The notes below the pieces were generated by a model. The model was given only the letters and a program-made list of their open reading frames with translations, made no database searches and was not told the origin of the DNA. DNA of 64,000 nt, from assembly GCA_963932145.1 (NCBI GenBank), contig CAWVQA010000110.1:89979-153978 (forward strand), given 5' to 3'. How positions within the stretch are numbered: position 1 is the stretch's first letter; each line of letters begins with the position of its first letter. This DNA comes from Acanthosepion lycidas. Taxonomy: Eukaryota; Mollusca; Cephalopoda; Sepiida; Sepiidae. Shown here piece after piece: positions 51,055 through 63,871 of the stretch. The translations under genes were made by a program, and so were the position numbers.

Positions 51055-51570
51055 CAATCGTACGAGTGCGTAACGGCGCGAGTCCGTCGAATCGTTTCGA
51101 TATGCCTAAGTGACACCGCGCGCGGAGAAGGCGGCTTTGCTTCGTTTGCCGTAGCCGGACGCGCGTCGTGCGCCTCGGCACTGCTCGTCGCAGCGGTACG
51201 TGTGGCTGGTGGCCGATGTTGTCGAATAAAATTCGAAAAATACAATTCGAAAACCGAATTGAAGCCATCAGTTGTCGTTCTAATGTCATTTCTATGCTCT
51301 TCGCACACTTTCCGTATCGGTTGGCATGAAATTTCTCCAAAAAAGCAAAGGTTGTTACACGAACAGGATTCAAGTGTCACACGTTGGGAGGAGCGTCGCC
51401 GGCCTTCGTCTGCCGTCGCCGGACGCGCGCCTCGGAAGCTCAGTGCGTAACCTGCGAGGAGGAGGAGCAGGAGTCCGTCGTCGTCGTCGTCGAATCGTTT
51501 CGATGCCTCCTAAGTGATGCGTCGAAGGTGCCTGCTGCCTTCGTCTGCCGTAACCGGACGCGCGCTTGCG

Positions 51571-51603
<33 letters not shown>

Positions 51604-52125
51604 CAATCGTACGAGTGCGTAACGGCGCGAGTCCGTCGAATCGTTTCGATATGCCTAAGTGACACCGCGCGCGGAGAAGGCGGCTTTGCTTCGTTTGCCG
51701 TAGCCGGACGCGCGTCGTGCGCCTCGGCACTGCTCGTCGCAGCGGTACGTGTGGCTGGTGGCCGATGTTGTCGAATAAAATTCGAAAAATACAATTCGAA
51801 AACCGAATTGAAGCCATCAGTTGTCGTTCTAATGTCATTTCTATGCTCTTCGCACACTTTCCGTATCGGTTGGCATGAAATTTCTCCAAAAAAGCAAAGG
51901 TTGTTACACGAACAGGATTCAAGTGTCACACGTTGGGAGGAGCGTCGCCGGCCTTCGTCTGCCGTCGCCGGACGCGCGCCTCGGAAGCTCAGTGCGTAAC
52001 CTGCGAGGAGGAGGAGCAGGAGTCCGTCGTCGTCGTCGTCGTCGTCGAATCGTTTCGATGCCTCCTAAGTGATGCGTCGAAGGTGCCTGCTGCCTTCGTC
52101 TGCCGTAACCGGACGCGCGCTTGCG

Positions 52126-52162
<37 letters not shown>

Positions 52163-52687
52163 CAATCGTACGAGTGCGTAACGGCGCGAGTCCGTCGAAT
52201 CGTTTCGATATGCCTAAGTGACACCGCGCGCGGAGAAGGCGGCTTTGCTTCGTTTGCCGTAGCCGGACGCGCGTCGTGCGCCTCGGCACTGCTCGTCGCA
52301 GCGGTACGTGTGGCTGGTGGCCGATGTTGTCGAATAAAATTCGAAAAATACAATTCGAAAACCGAATTGAAGCCATCAGTTGTCGTTCTAATGTCATTTC
52401 TATGCTCTTCGCACACTTTCCGTATCGGTTGGCATGAAATTTCTCCAAAAAAGCAAAGGTTGTTACACGAACAGGATTCAAGTGTCACACGTTGGGAGGA
52501 GCGTCGCCGGCCTTCGTCTGCCGTCGCCGGACGCGCGCCTCGGAAGCTCAGTGCGTAACCTGCGAGGAGGAGGAGAAGGAGTCCGTCGTCGTCGTCGTCG
52601 TCGTCGTCGAATCGTTTCGATGCCTCCTAAGTGATGCGTCGAAGGTGCCTGCTGCCTTCGTCTGCCGTAACCGGACGCGCGCTTGCG

Positions 52688-52724
<37 letters not shown>

Positions 52725-53691
52725 CAATCGTACGAGTGCGTAACGGCGCGAGTCCGTCGAATCGTTTCGATATGCCTAAGTGACACCGCGCGCGGAGAAG
52801 GCGGCTTTGCTTCGTTTGCCGTAGCCGGACGCGCGTCGTGCACCTCGGCACTGCTCGTCGCAGCGGTACGTGTGGCTGGTGGCCGATGTTGTCGAATAAA
52901 ATTCGAAAAATACAATTCGAAAACCGAATTGAAGCCATCAGTTGTCGTTCTAATGTCATTTCTATGCTCTTCGCACACTTTCCGTATCGGTTGGCATGAA
53001 ATTTCTCCAAAAAAGCAAAGGTTGTTACACGAACAGGATTCAAGTGTCACACGTTGGGAGGAGCGTCGCCGGCCTTCGTCTGCCGTCGCCGGACGCGCGC
53101 CTCGGAAGCTCAGTGCGTAACCTGCGAGGAGGAGGAGCAGGAGTCCGTCGTCGTCGTCGTCGTCGTCGAATCGTTTCGATGCCTCCTAAGTGATGCGTCG
53201 AAGGTGCCTGCTGCCTTCGTCTGCCGTAACCGGACGCGCGCTTGCGCCTGCCTGCCTGCCTGCCTGCCTCGCAATCGTACGAGTGCGTAACGGCGCGAGT
53301 CCGTCGAATCGTTTCGATATGCCTAAGTGACACCGCGCGCGGAGAAGGCGGCTTTGCTTCGTTTGCCGTAGCCGGACGCGCGTCGTGCACCTCGGCACTG
53401 CTCGTCGCAGCGGTACGTGTGGCTGGTGGCCGATGTTGTCGAATAAAATTCGAAAAATACAATTCGAAAACCGAATTGAAGCCATCAGTTGTCGTTCTAA
53501 TGTCATTTCTATGCTCTTCGCACACTTTCCGTATCGGTTGGCATGAAATTTCTCCAAAAAAGCAAAGGTTGTTACACGAACAGGATTCAAGTGTCACACG
53601 TTGGGAGGAGCGTCGCCGGCCTTCGTCTGCCGTCGCCGGACGCGCGCCTCGGAAGCTCAGTGCGTAACCTGCGAGGAGGAGGAGCAGGAGT

Positions 53692-53725
<34 letters not shown>

Positions 53726-54239
53726 ATCGTTTCGATGCCTCCTAAGTGATGCGTCGAAGGTGCCTGCTGCCTTCGTCTGCCGTAACCGGACGCGCGCTTG
53801 CGCCTGCCTGCCTGCCTCGCAATCGTACGAGTGCGTAACGGCGCGAGTCCGTCGAATCGTTTCGATATGCCTAAGTGACACCGCGCGCGGAGAAGGCGGC
53901 TTTGCTTCGTTTGCCGTAGCCGGACGCGCGTCGTGCACCTCGGCACTGCTCGTCGCAGCGGTACGTGTGGCTGGTGGCCGATGTTGTCGAATAAAATTCG
54001 AAAAATACAATTCGAAAACCGAATTGAAGCCATCAGTTGTCGTTCTAATGTCATTTCTATGCTCTTCGCACACTTTCCGTATCGGTTGGCATGAAATTTC
54101 TCCAAAAAAGCAAAGGTTGTTACACGAACAGGATTCAAGTGTCACACGTTGGGAGGAGCGTCGCCGGCCTTCGTCTGCCGTCGCCGGACGCGCGCCTCGG
54201 AAGCTCAGTGCGTAACCTGCGAGGAGGAGGAGCAGGAGT

Positions 54240-54273
<34 letters not shown>

Positions 54274-54350
54274 ATCGTTTCGATGCCTCCTAAGTGATGC
54301 GTCGAAGGTGCCTGCTGCCTTCGTCTGCCGTAACCGGACGCGCGCTTGCG

Positions 54351-54383
<33 letters not shown>

Positions 54384-54803
54384 CAATCGTACGAGTGCGT
54401 AACGGCGCGAGTCCGTCGAATCGTTTCGATATGCCTAAGTGACACCGCGCGCGGAGAAGGCGGCTTTGCTTCGTTTGCCGTAGCCGGACGCGCGTCGTGC
54501 GCCTCGGCACTGCTCGTCGCAGCGGTACGTGTGGCTGGTGGCCGATGTTGTCGAATAAAATTCGAAAAATACAATTCGAAAAACGAATTGAAGCCATCAG
54601 TTGTCGTTCTAATGTCATTTCTATGCTCTTCGCACACTTTCCGTATCGGTTGGCATGAAATTTCTCCAAAAAAGCAAAGGTTGTTACACGAACAGGATTC
54701 AAGTGTCACACGTTGGGAGGAGCGTCGCCGGCCTTCGTCTGCCGTCGCCGGACGCGCGCCTCGGAAGCTCAGTGCGTAACCTGCGAGGAGGAGGAGCAGG
54801 AGT

Positions 54804-54837
<34 letters not shown>

Positions 54838-54914
54838 ATCGTTTCGATGCCTCCTAAGTGATGCGTCGAAGGTGCCTGCTGCCTTCGTCTGCCGTAACCG
54901 GACGCGCGCTTGCG

Positions 54915-54947
<33 letters not shown>

Positions 54948-55367
54948 CAATCGTACGAGTGCGTAACGGCGCGAGTCCGTCGAATCGTTTCGATATGCCT
55001 AAGTGACACCGCGCGCGGAGAAGGCGGCTTTGCTTCGTTTGCCGTAGCCGGACGCTCGTCGTGCGCCTCGGCACTGCTCGTCGCAGCGGTACGTGTGGCT
55101 GGTGGCCGATGTTGTCGAATAAAATTCGAAAAATACAATTCGAAAACCGAATTGAAGCCATCAGTTGTCGTTCTAATGTCATTTCTATGCTCTTCGCACA
55201 CTTTCCGTATCGGTTGGCATGAAATTTCTCCAAAAAAGCAAAGGTTGTTACACGAACAGGATTCAAGTGTCACACGTTGGGAGGAGCGTCGCCGGCCTTC
55301 GTCTGCCGTCGCCGGACGCGCGCCTCGGAAGCTCAGTGCGTAACCTGCGAGGAGGAGGAGCAGGAGT

Positions 55368-55401
<34 letters not shown>

Positions 55402-56032
55402 ATCGTTTCGATGCCTCCTAAGTGATGCGTCGAAGGTGCCTGCTGCCTTCGTCTGCCGTAACCGGACGCGCGCTTGCGCCTGCCTGCCTGCCTGCCTGCC
55501 TGCCTCGCAATCGTACGAGTGCGTAACGGCGCGAGTCCGTCGAATCGTTTCGATATGCCTAAGTGACACCGCGCGCGGAGAAGGCGGCTTTGCTTCGTTT
55601 GCCGTAGCCGGACGCGCGTCGTGCGCCTCGGCACTGCTCGTCGCAGCGGTACGTGTGGCTGGTGGCCGATGTTGTCGAATAAAATTCGAAAAATACAATT
55701 CGAAAACCGAATTGAAGCCATCAGTTGTCGTTCTAATGTCATTTCTATGCTCTTCGCACACTTTCCGTATCGGTTGGCATGAAATTTCTCCAAAAAAGCA
55801 AAGGTTGTTACACGAACAGGATTCAAGTGTCACACGTTGGGAGGAGCGTCGCCGGCCTTCGTCTGCCGTCGCCGGACGCGCGCCTCGGAAGCTCAGTGCG
55901 TAACCTGCGAGGAGGAGGAGCAGGAGTCCGTCGTCGTCGTCGTCGTCGTCGTCGAATCGTTTCGATGCCTCCTAAGTGATGCGTCGAAGGTGCCTGCTGC
56001 CTTCGTCTGCCGTAACCGGACGCGCGCTTGCG

Positions 56033-56073
<41 letters not shown>

Positions 56074-57044
56074 CAATCGTACGAGTGCGTAACGGCGCGA
56101 GTCCGTCGAATCGTTTCGATATGCCTAAGTGACACCGCGCGCGGAGAAGGCGGCTTTGCTTCGTTTGCCGTAGCCGGACGCGCGTCGTGCGCCTCGGCAC
56201 TGCTCGTCGCAGCGGTACGTGTGGCTGGTGGCCGATGTTGTCGAATAAAATTCGAAAAATACAATTCGAAAACCGAATTGAAGCCATCAGTTGTCGTTCT
56301 AATGTCATTTCTATGCTCTTCGCACACTTTCCGTATCGGTTGGCATGAAATTTCTCCAAAAAAGCAAAGGTTGTTACACGAACAGGATTCAAGTGTCACA
56401 CGTTGGGAGGAGCGTCGCCGGCCTTCGTCTGCCGTCGCCGGACGCGCGCCTCGGAAGCTCAGTGCGTAACCTGCGAGGAGGAGGAGCAGGAGTCCGTCGT
56501 CGTCGTCGTCGTCGTCGAATCGTTTCGATGCCTCCTAAGTGATGCGTCGAAGGTGCCTGCTGCCTTCGTCTGCCGTAACCGGACGCGCGCTTGCGCCTGC
56601 CTGCCTGCCTGCCTGCCTGCCTCGCAATCGTACGAGTGCGTAACGGCGCGAGTCCGTCGAATCGTTTCGATATGCCTAAGTGACACCGCGCGCGGAGAAG
56701 GCGGCTTTGCTTCGTTTGCCGTAGCCGGACGCGCGTCGTGCGCCTCGGCACTGCTCGTCGCAGCGGTACGTGTGGCTGGTGGCCGATGTTGTCGAATAAA
56801 ATTCGAAAAATACAATTCGAAAACCGAATTGAAGCCATCAGTTGTCGTTCTAATGTCATTTCTATGCTCTTCGCACACTTTCCGTATCGGTTGGCATGAA
56901 ATTTCTCCAAAAAAGCAAAGGTTGTTACACGAACAGGATTCAAGTGTCACACGTTGGGAGGAGCGTCGCCGGCCTTCGTCTGCCGTCGCCGGACGCGCGC
57001 CTCGGAAGCTCAGTGCGTAACCTGCGAGGAGGAGGAGCAGGAGT

Positions 57045-57078
<34 letters not shown>

Positions 57079-58814
57079 ATCGTTTCGATGCCTCCTAAGT
57101 GATGCGTCGAAGGTGCCTGCTGCCTTCGTCTGCCGTAACCGGACGCGCGCTTGCGCCTGCCTGCCTGCCTGCCTGCCTGCCTCGCAATCGTACGAGTGCG
57201 TAACGGCGCGAGTCCGTCGAATCGTTTCGATATGCCTAAGTGACACCGCGCGCGGAGAAGGCGGCTTTGCTTCGTTTGCCGTAGCCGGACGCGCGTCGTG
57301 CGCCTCGGCACTGCTCGTCGCAGCGGTACGTGTGGCTGGTGGCCGATGTTGTCGAATAAAATTCGAAAAATACAATTCGAAAACCGAATTGAAGCCATCA
57401 GTTGTCGTTCTAATGTCATTTCTATGCTCTTCGCACACTTTCCGTATCGGTTGGCATGAAATTTCTCCAAAAAAGCAAAGGTTGTTACACGAACAGGATT
57501 CAAGTGTCACACGTTGGGAGGAGCGTCGCCGGCCTTCGTCTGCCGTCGCCGGACGCGCGCCTCGGAAGCTCAGTGCGTAACCTGCGAGGAGGAGGAGCAG
57601 GAGTCCGTCGTCGTCGTCGTCGTCGTCGTCGAATCGTTTCGATGCCTCCTAAGTGATGCGTCGAAGGTGCCTGCTGCCTTCGTCTGCCGTAACCGGATGC
57701 GCGCTTGCGCCTGCCTGCCTGCCTGCCTGCCTGCCTCGCAATCGTACGAGTGCGTAACGGCGCGAGTCCGTCGAATCGTTTCGATATGCCTAAGTGACAC
57801 CGCGCGCGGAGAAGGCGGCTTTGCTTCGTTTGCCGTAGCCGGACGCGCGTCGTGCGCCTCGGCACTGCTCGTCGCAGCGGTACGTGTGGCTGGTGGCCGA
57901 TGTTGTCGAATAAAATTCGAAAAATACAATTCGAAAACCGAATTGAAGCCATCAGTTGTCGTTCTAATGTCATTTCTATGCTCTTCGCACACTTTCCGTA
58001 TCGGTTGGCATGAAATTTCTCCAAAAAAGCAAAGGTTGTTACACGAACAGGATTCAAGTGTCACACGTTGGGAGGAGCGTCGCCGGCCTTCGTCTGCCGT
58101 CGCCGGACGCGCGCCTCGGAAGCTCAGTGCGTAACCTGCGAGGAGGAGGAGCAGGAGTCCGTCGTCGTCGTCGTCGTCGTCGAATCGTTTCGATGCCTCC
58201 TAAGTGATGCGTCGAAGGTGCCTGCTGCCTTCGTCTGCCGTAACCGGACGCGCGCTTGCGCCTGCCTGCCTGCCTGCCTGCCTGCCTCGCAATCGTACGA
58301 GTGCGTAACGGCGCGAGTCCGTCGAATCGTTTCGATATGCCTAAGTGACACCGCGCGCGGAGAAGGCGGCTTTGCTTCGTTTGCCGTAGCCGGACGCGCG
58401 TCGTGCGCCTCGGCACTGCTCGTCGCAGCGGTACGTGTGGCTGGTGGCCGATGTTGTCGAATAAAATTCGAAAAATACAATTCGAAAACCGAATTGAAGC
58501 CATCAGTTGTCGTTCTAATGTCATTTCTATGCTCTTCGCACACTTTCCGTATCGGTTGGCATGAAATTTCTCCAAAAAAGCAAAGGTTGTTACACGAACA
58601 GGATTCAAGTGTCACACGTTGGGAGGAGCGTCGCCGGCCTTCGTCTGCCGTCGCCGGACGCGCGCCTCGGAAGCTCAGTGCGTAACCTGCGAGGAGGAGG
58701 AGCAGGAGTCCGTCGTCGTCGTCGTCGTCGTCGTCGAATCGTTTCGATGCCTCCTAAGTGATGCGTCGAAGGTGCCTGCTGCCTTCGTCTGCCGTAACCG
58801 GACGCGCGCTTGCG

Positions 58815-58851
<37 letters not shown>

Positions 58852-59372
58852 CAATCGTACGAGTGCGTAACGGCGCGAGTCCGTCGAATCGTTTCGATAT
58901 GCCTAAGTGACACCGCGCGCGGAGAAGGCGTGCTTCGTTTGCCGTAGCCGGACGCGCGTCGTGCGCCTCGGCACTGCTCGTCGCAGCGGTACGTGTGGCT
59001 GGTGGCCGATGTTGTCGAATAAAATTCGAAAAATACAATTCGAAAACCGAATTGAAGCCATCAGTTGTCGTTCTAATGTCATTTCTATGCTCTTCGCACA
59101 CTTTCCGTATCGGTTGGCATGAAATTTCTCCAAAAAAGCAAAGGTTGTTACACGAACAGGATTCAAGTGTCACACGTTGGGAGGAGCGTCGCCGGCCTTC
59201 GTCTGCCGTCGCCGGACGCGCGCCTCGGAAGCTCAGTGCGTAACCTGCGAGGAGGAGGAGCAGGAGTCCGTCGTCGTCGTCGTCGTCGTCGTCGAATCGT
59301 TTCGATGCCTCCTAAGTGATGCGTCGAAGGTGCCTGCTGCCTTCGTCTGCCGTAACCGGACGCGCGCTTGCG

Positions 59373-59409
<37 letters not shown>

Positions 59410-59934
59410 CAATCGTACGAGTGCGTAACGGCGCGAGTCCGTCGAATCGTTTCGATATGCCTAAGTGACACCGCGCGCGGAGAAGGCGGCTTTGCTTCGT
59501 TTGCCGTAGCCGGACGCGCGTCGTGCGCCTCGGCACTGCTCGTCGCAGCGGTACGTGTGGCTGGTGGCCGATGTTGTCGAATAAAATTCGAAAAATACAA
59601 TTCGAAAACCGAATTGAAGCCATCAGTTGTCGTTCTAATGTCATTTCTATGCTCTTCGCACACTTTCCGTATCGGTTGGCATGAAATTTCTCCAAAAAAG
59701 CAAAGGTTGTTACACGAACAGGATTCAAGTGTCACACGTTGGGAGGAGCGTCGCCGGCCTTCGTCTGCCGTCGCCGGACGCGCGCCTCGGAAGCTCAGTG
59801 CGTAACCTGCGAGGAGGAGGAGCAGGAGTCCGTCGTCGTCGTCGTCGTCGTCGTCGAATCGTTTCGATGCCTCCTAAGTGATGCGTCGAAGGTGCCTGCT
59901 GCCTTCGTCTGCCGTAACCGGACGCGCGCTTGCG

Positions 59935-59967
<33 letters not shown>

Positions 59968-60492
59968 CAATCGTACGAGTGCGTAACGGCGCGAGTCCGT
60001 CGAATCGTTTCGATATGCCTAAGTGACACCGCGCGCGGAGAAGGCGGCTTTGCTTCGTTTGCCGTAGCCGGACGCGCGTCGTGCGCCTCGGCACTGCTCG
60101 TCGCAGCGGTACGTGTGGCTGGTGGCCGATGTTGTCGAATAAAATTCGAAAAATACAATTCGAAAACCGAATTGAAGCCATCAGTTGTCGTTCTAATGTC
60201 ATTTCTATGCTCTTCGCACACTTTCCGTATCGGTTGGCATGAAATTTCTCCAAAAAAGCAAAGGTTGTTACACGAACAGGATTCAAGTGTCACACGTTGG
60301 GAGGAGCGTCGCCGGCCTTCGTCTGCCGTCGCCGGACGCGCGCCTCGGAAGCTCAGTGCGTAACCTGCGAGTAGGAGGAGCAGGAGTCCGTCGTCGTCGT
60401 CGTCGTCGTCGTCGAATCGTTTCGATGCCTCCTAAGTGATGCGTCGAAGGTGCCTGCTGCCTTCGTCTGCCGTAACCGGACGCGCGCTTGCG

Positions 60493-60529
<37 letters not shown>

Positions 60530-61054
60530 CAATCGTACGAGTGCGTAACGGCGCGAGTCCGTCGAATCGTTTCGATATGCCTAAGTGACACCGCGCGCGG
60601 AGAAGGCGGCTTTGCTTCGTTTGCCGTAGCCGGACGCGCGTCGTGCGCCTCGGCACTGCTCGTCGCAGCGGTACGTGTGGCTGGTGGCCGATGTTGTCGA
60701 ATAAAATTCGAAAAATACAATTCGAAAACCGAATTGAAGCCATCAGTTGTCGTTCTAATGTCATTTCTATGCTCTTCGCACACTTTCCGTATCGGTTGGC
60801 ATGAAATTTCTCCAAAAAAGCAAAGGTTGTTACACGAACAGGATTCAAGTGTCACACGTTGGGAGGAGCGTCGCCGGCCTTCGTCTGCCGTCGCCGGACG
60901 CGCGCCTCGGAAGCTCAGTGCGTAACCTGCGAGGAGGAGGAGCAGGAGTCCGTCGTCGTCGTCGTCGTCGTCGTCGAATCGTTTCGATGCCTCCTAAGTG
61001 ATGCGTCGAAGGTGCCTGCTGCCTTCGTCTGCCGTAACCGGACGCGCGCTTGCG

Positions 61055-61087
<33 letters not shown>

Positions 61088-61693
61088 CAATCGTACGAGT
61101 GCGTAACGGCGCGAGTCCGTCGAATCGTTTCGATATGCCTAAGTGACACCGCGCGCGGAGAAGGCGGCTTTGCTTCGTTTGCCGTAGCCGGACGCGCGTC
61201 GTGCGCCTCGGCACTGCTCGTCGCAGCGGTACGTGTGGCTGGTGGCCGATGTTGTCGAATAAAATTCGAAAAATACAATTCGAAAACCGAATTGAAGCCA
61301 TCAGTTGTCGTTCTAATGTCATTTCTATGCTCTTCGCACACTTTCCGTATCGGTTGGCATGAAATTTCTCCAAAAAAGCAAAGGTTGTTACACGAACAGG
61401 ATTCAAGTGTCACACGTTGGGAGGAGCGTCGCCGGCCTTCGTCTGCCGTCGCCGGACGCGCGCCTCGGAAGCTCAGTGCGTAACCTGCGAGGAGGAGGAG
61501 CAGGAGTCCGTCGTCGTCGTCGTCGTCGAATCGTTTCGATGCCTCCTAAGTGATGCGTCGAAGGTGCCTGCTGCCTTCGTCTGCCGTAACCGGACGCGCG
61601 CTTGCGCCTGCCTGCCTGCCTGCCTCGCAATCGTACGAGTGCGTAACGGCGCGAGTCCGTCGAATCGTTTCGATATGCCTAAGTGACACCGCG
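50006..61693 (+). repeat. Higher-order block 4: alpha type (21 monomers, 11,688 bp)
   Basis: Starts with a CTGT marker monomer (T at 50476). All 21 monomer lengths equal those of block 2, and the alpha-specific changes in the first monomer are shared. I found two departures. Monomer 107 (58918-59475) lacks both variants of its counterpart 70, has eight CTGC instead of seven and a 4-bp deletion that happens to restore the length. The GTGCACC variant is present in monomer 96 but not in counterpart 59. Confidence 0.9.
58918..59475 (+). repeat. Replaced monomer 107 with 4-bp deletion
   Basis: GAAGGCGTGCTTCG near 58930 replaces GAAGGCGGCTTTGCTTCG. The monomer has eight CGT and eight CTGC like its left neighbour 106 (562 bp), minus 4 bp. 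Its counterpart 70 has seven CTGC, the AAAAA hairpin loop and GCGAGTAGG, none of which appear here. Replacement by a neighbour-like sequence fits gene conversion or a pair of compensating exchanges. Confidence 0.82.
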
Positions 61694-62709
61694 CGCGGAG
61701 AAGGCGGCTTTGCTTCGTTTGCCGTAGCCGGACGCGCGTCGTGCGCCTCGGCACTGCTCGTCGCAGCGGTACGTGTGGCTGGTGGCCGATGTTGTCGAAT
61801 AAAATTCGAAAAATACAATTCGAAAACCGAATTGAAGCCATCAGTTGTCGTTCTAATGTCATTTCTATGCTCTTCGCACACTTTCCGTATCGGTTGGCAT
61901 GAAATTTCTCCAAAAAAGCAAAGGTTGTTACACGAACAGGATTCAAGTGTCACACGTTGGGAGGAGCGTCGCCGGCCTTCGTCTGCCGTCGCCGGACGCG
62001 CGCCTCGGAAGCTCAGTGCGTAACCTGCGAGGAGGAGGAGCAGGAGTCCGTCGTCGTCGTCGTCGAATCGTTTCGATGCCTCCTAAGTGATGCGTCGAAG
62101 GTGCCTGCTGCCTTCGTCTGCCGTAACCGGACGCGCGCTTGCGCCTGCCTGCCTGCCTGCCTGTCTGCCTGCCTGCCTGCCTCGCAATCGTACGAGTGCG
62201 TAACGGCGCGAGTCCGTCGAATCGTTTCGATATGCCTAAGTGACACCGCGCGCGGAGAAGGCGGCTTTGCTTCGTTTGCCGTAGCCGGACGCGCGTCGTG
62301 CGCCTCGGCACTGCTTGTCGCAGCGGTACGTGTGGCTGGTGGCCGATGTTGTCGAATAAAATTCGAAAAATACAATTCGAAAACCGAATTGAAGCCATCA
62401 GTTGTCGTTCTAATGTCATTTCTATGCTCTTCGCACACTTTCCGTATCGGTTGGCATGAAATTTCTCCAAAAAAGCAAAGGTTGTTACACGAACAGGATT
62501 CAAGTGTCACACGTTGGGAGGAGCGTCGCCGGCCTTCGTCTGCCGTCGCCGGACGCGCGCCTCGGAAGCTCAGTGCGTAACCTGCGAGGAGGAGGAGCAG
62601 GAGTCCGTCGTCGTCGTCGTCGTCGTCGTCGAATCGTTTCGATGCCTCCTAAGTGATGCGTCGAAGGTGCCTGCTGCCTTCGTCTGCCGTAACCGGACGC
62701 GCGCTTGCG

Positions 62710-62742
<33 letters not shown>

Positions 62743-63264
62743 CAATCGTACGAGTGCGTAACGGCGCGAGTCCGTCGAATCGTTTCGATATGCCTAAGTG
62801 ACACCGCGCGCGGAGAAGGCGGCTTTGCTTCGTTTGCCGTAGCCGGACGCGCGTCGTGCGCCTCGGCACTGCTCGTCGCAGCGGTACGTGTGGCTGGTGG
62901 CCGATGTTGTCGAATAAAATTCGAAAAATACAATTCGAAAACCGAATTGAAGCCATCAGTTGTCGTTCTAATGTCATTTCTATGCTCTTCGCACACTTTC
63001 CGTATCGGTTGGCATGAAATTTCTCCAAAAAAGCAAAGGTTGTTACACGAACAGGATTCAAGTGTCACACGTTGGGAGGAGCGTCGCCGGCCTTCGTCTG
63101 CCGTCGCCGGACGCGCGCCTCGGAAGCTCAGTGCGTAACCTGCGAGGAGGAGGAGCAGGAGTCCGTCGTCGTCGTCGTCGTCGTCGAATCGTTTCGATGC
63201 CTCCTAAGTGATGCGTCGAAGGTGCCTGCTGCCTTCGTCTGCCGTAACCGGACGCGCGCTTGCG

Positions 63265-63301
<37 letters not shown>

Positions 63302-63826
63302 CAATCGTACGAGTGCGTAACGGCGCGAGTCCGTCGAATCGTTTCGATATGCCTAAGTGACACCGCGCGCGGAGAAGGCGGCTTTGCTTCGTTTGCCGTA
63401 GCCGGACGCGCGTCGTGCGCCTCGGCACTGCTCGTCGCAGCGGTACGTGTGGCTGGTGGCCGATGTTGTCGAATAAAATTCGAAAAATACAATTCGAAAA
63501 CCGAATTGAAGCCATCAGTTGTCGTTCTAATGTCATTTCTATGCTCTTCGCACACTTTCCGTATCGGTTGGCATGAAATTTCTCCAAAAAAGCAAAGGTT
63601 GTTACACGAACAGGATTCAAGTGTCACACGTTGGGAGGAGCGTCGCCGGCCTTCGTCTGCCGTCGCCGGACGCGCGCCTCGGAAGCTCAGTGCGTAACCT
63701 GCGAGGAGGAGGAGAAGGAGTCCGTCGTCGTCGTCGTCGTCGTCGTCGAATCGTTTCGATGCCTCCTAAGTGATGCGTCGAAGGTGCCTGCTGCCTTCGT
63801 CTGCCGTAACCGGACGCGCGCTTGCG

Positions 63827-63871
<45 letters not shown>

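Larger units (their letters stand above)
47247..63367 (+). repeat. 16.1-kb duplicated segment, copy 2 (monomers 86-114)
   Basis: This is the counterpart of 26705-42821 at an offset of 20,542 bp, with shared rare variants: GGGATGAGC (49/86), GCGAGTAGG (51/88), CGAAGTG with CCAGAAAAG (54/91), GGACGCTCG (63/100) and GGATGCG (67/104). Copy 1 alone has the 4-bp deletion in monomer 48 just left of the segment, so copy 2 did not arise from DNA carrying that deletion, or the boundary lies to its right. Confidence 0.92.

Noticed and set aside
58903..59173. Unusual short frames near 58907-59173
   Set aside because: They are explained by the 4-bp deletion in monomer 107 shifting the usual satellite frames.
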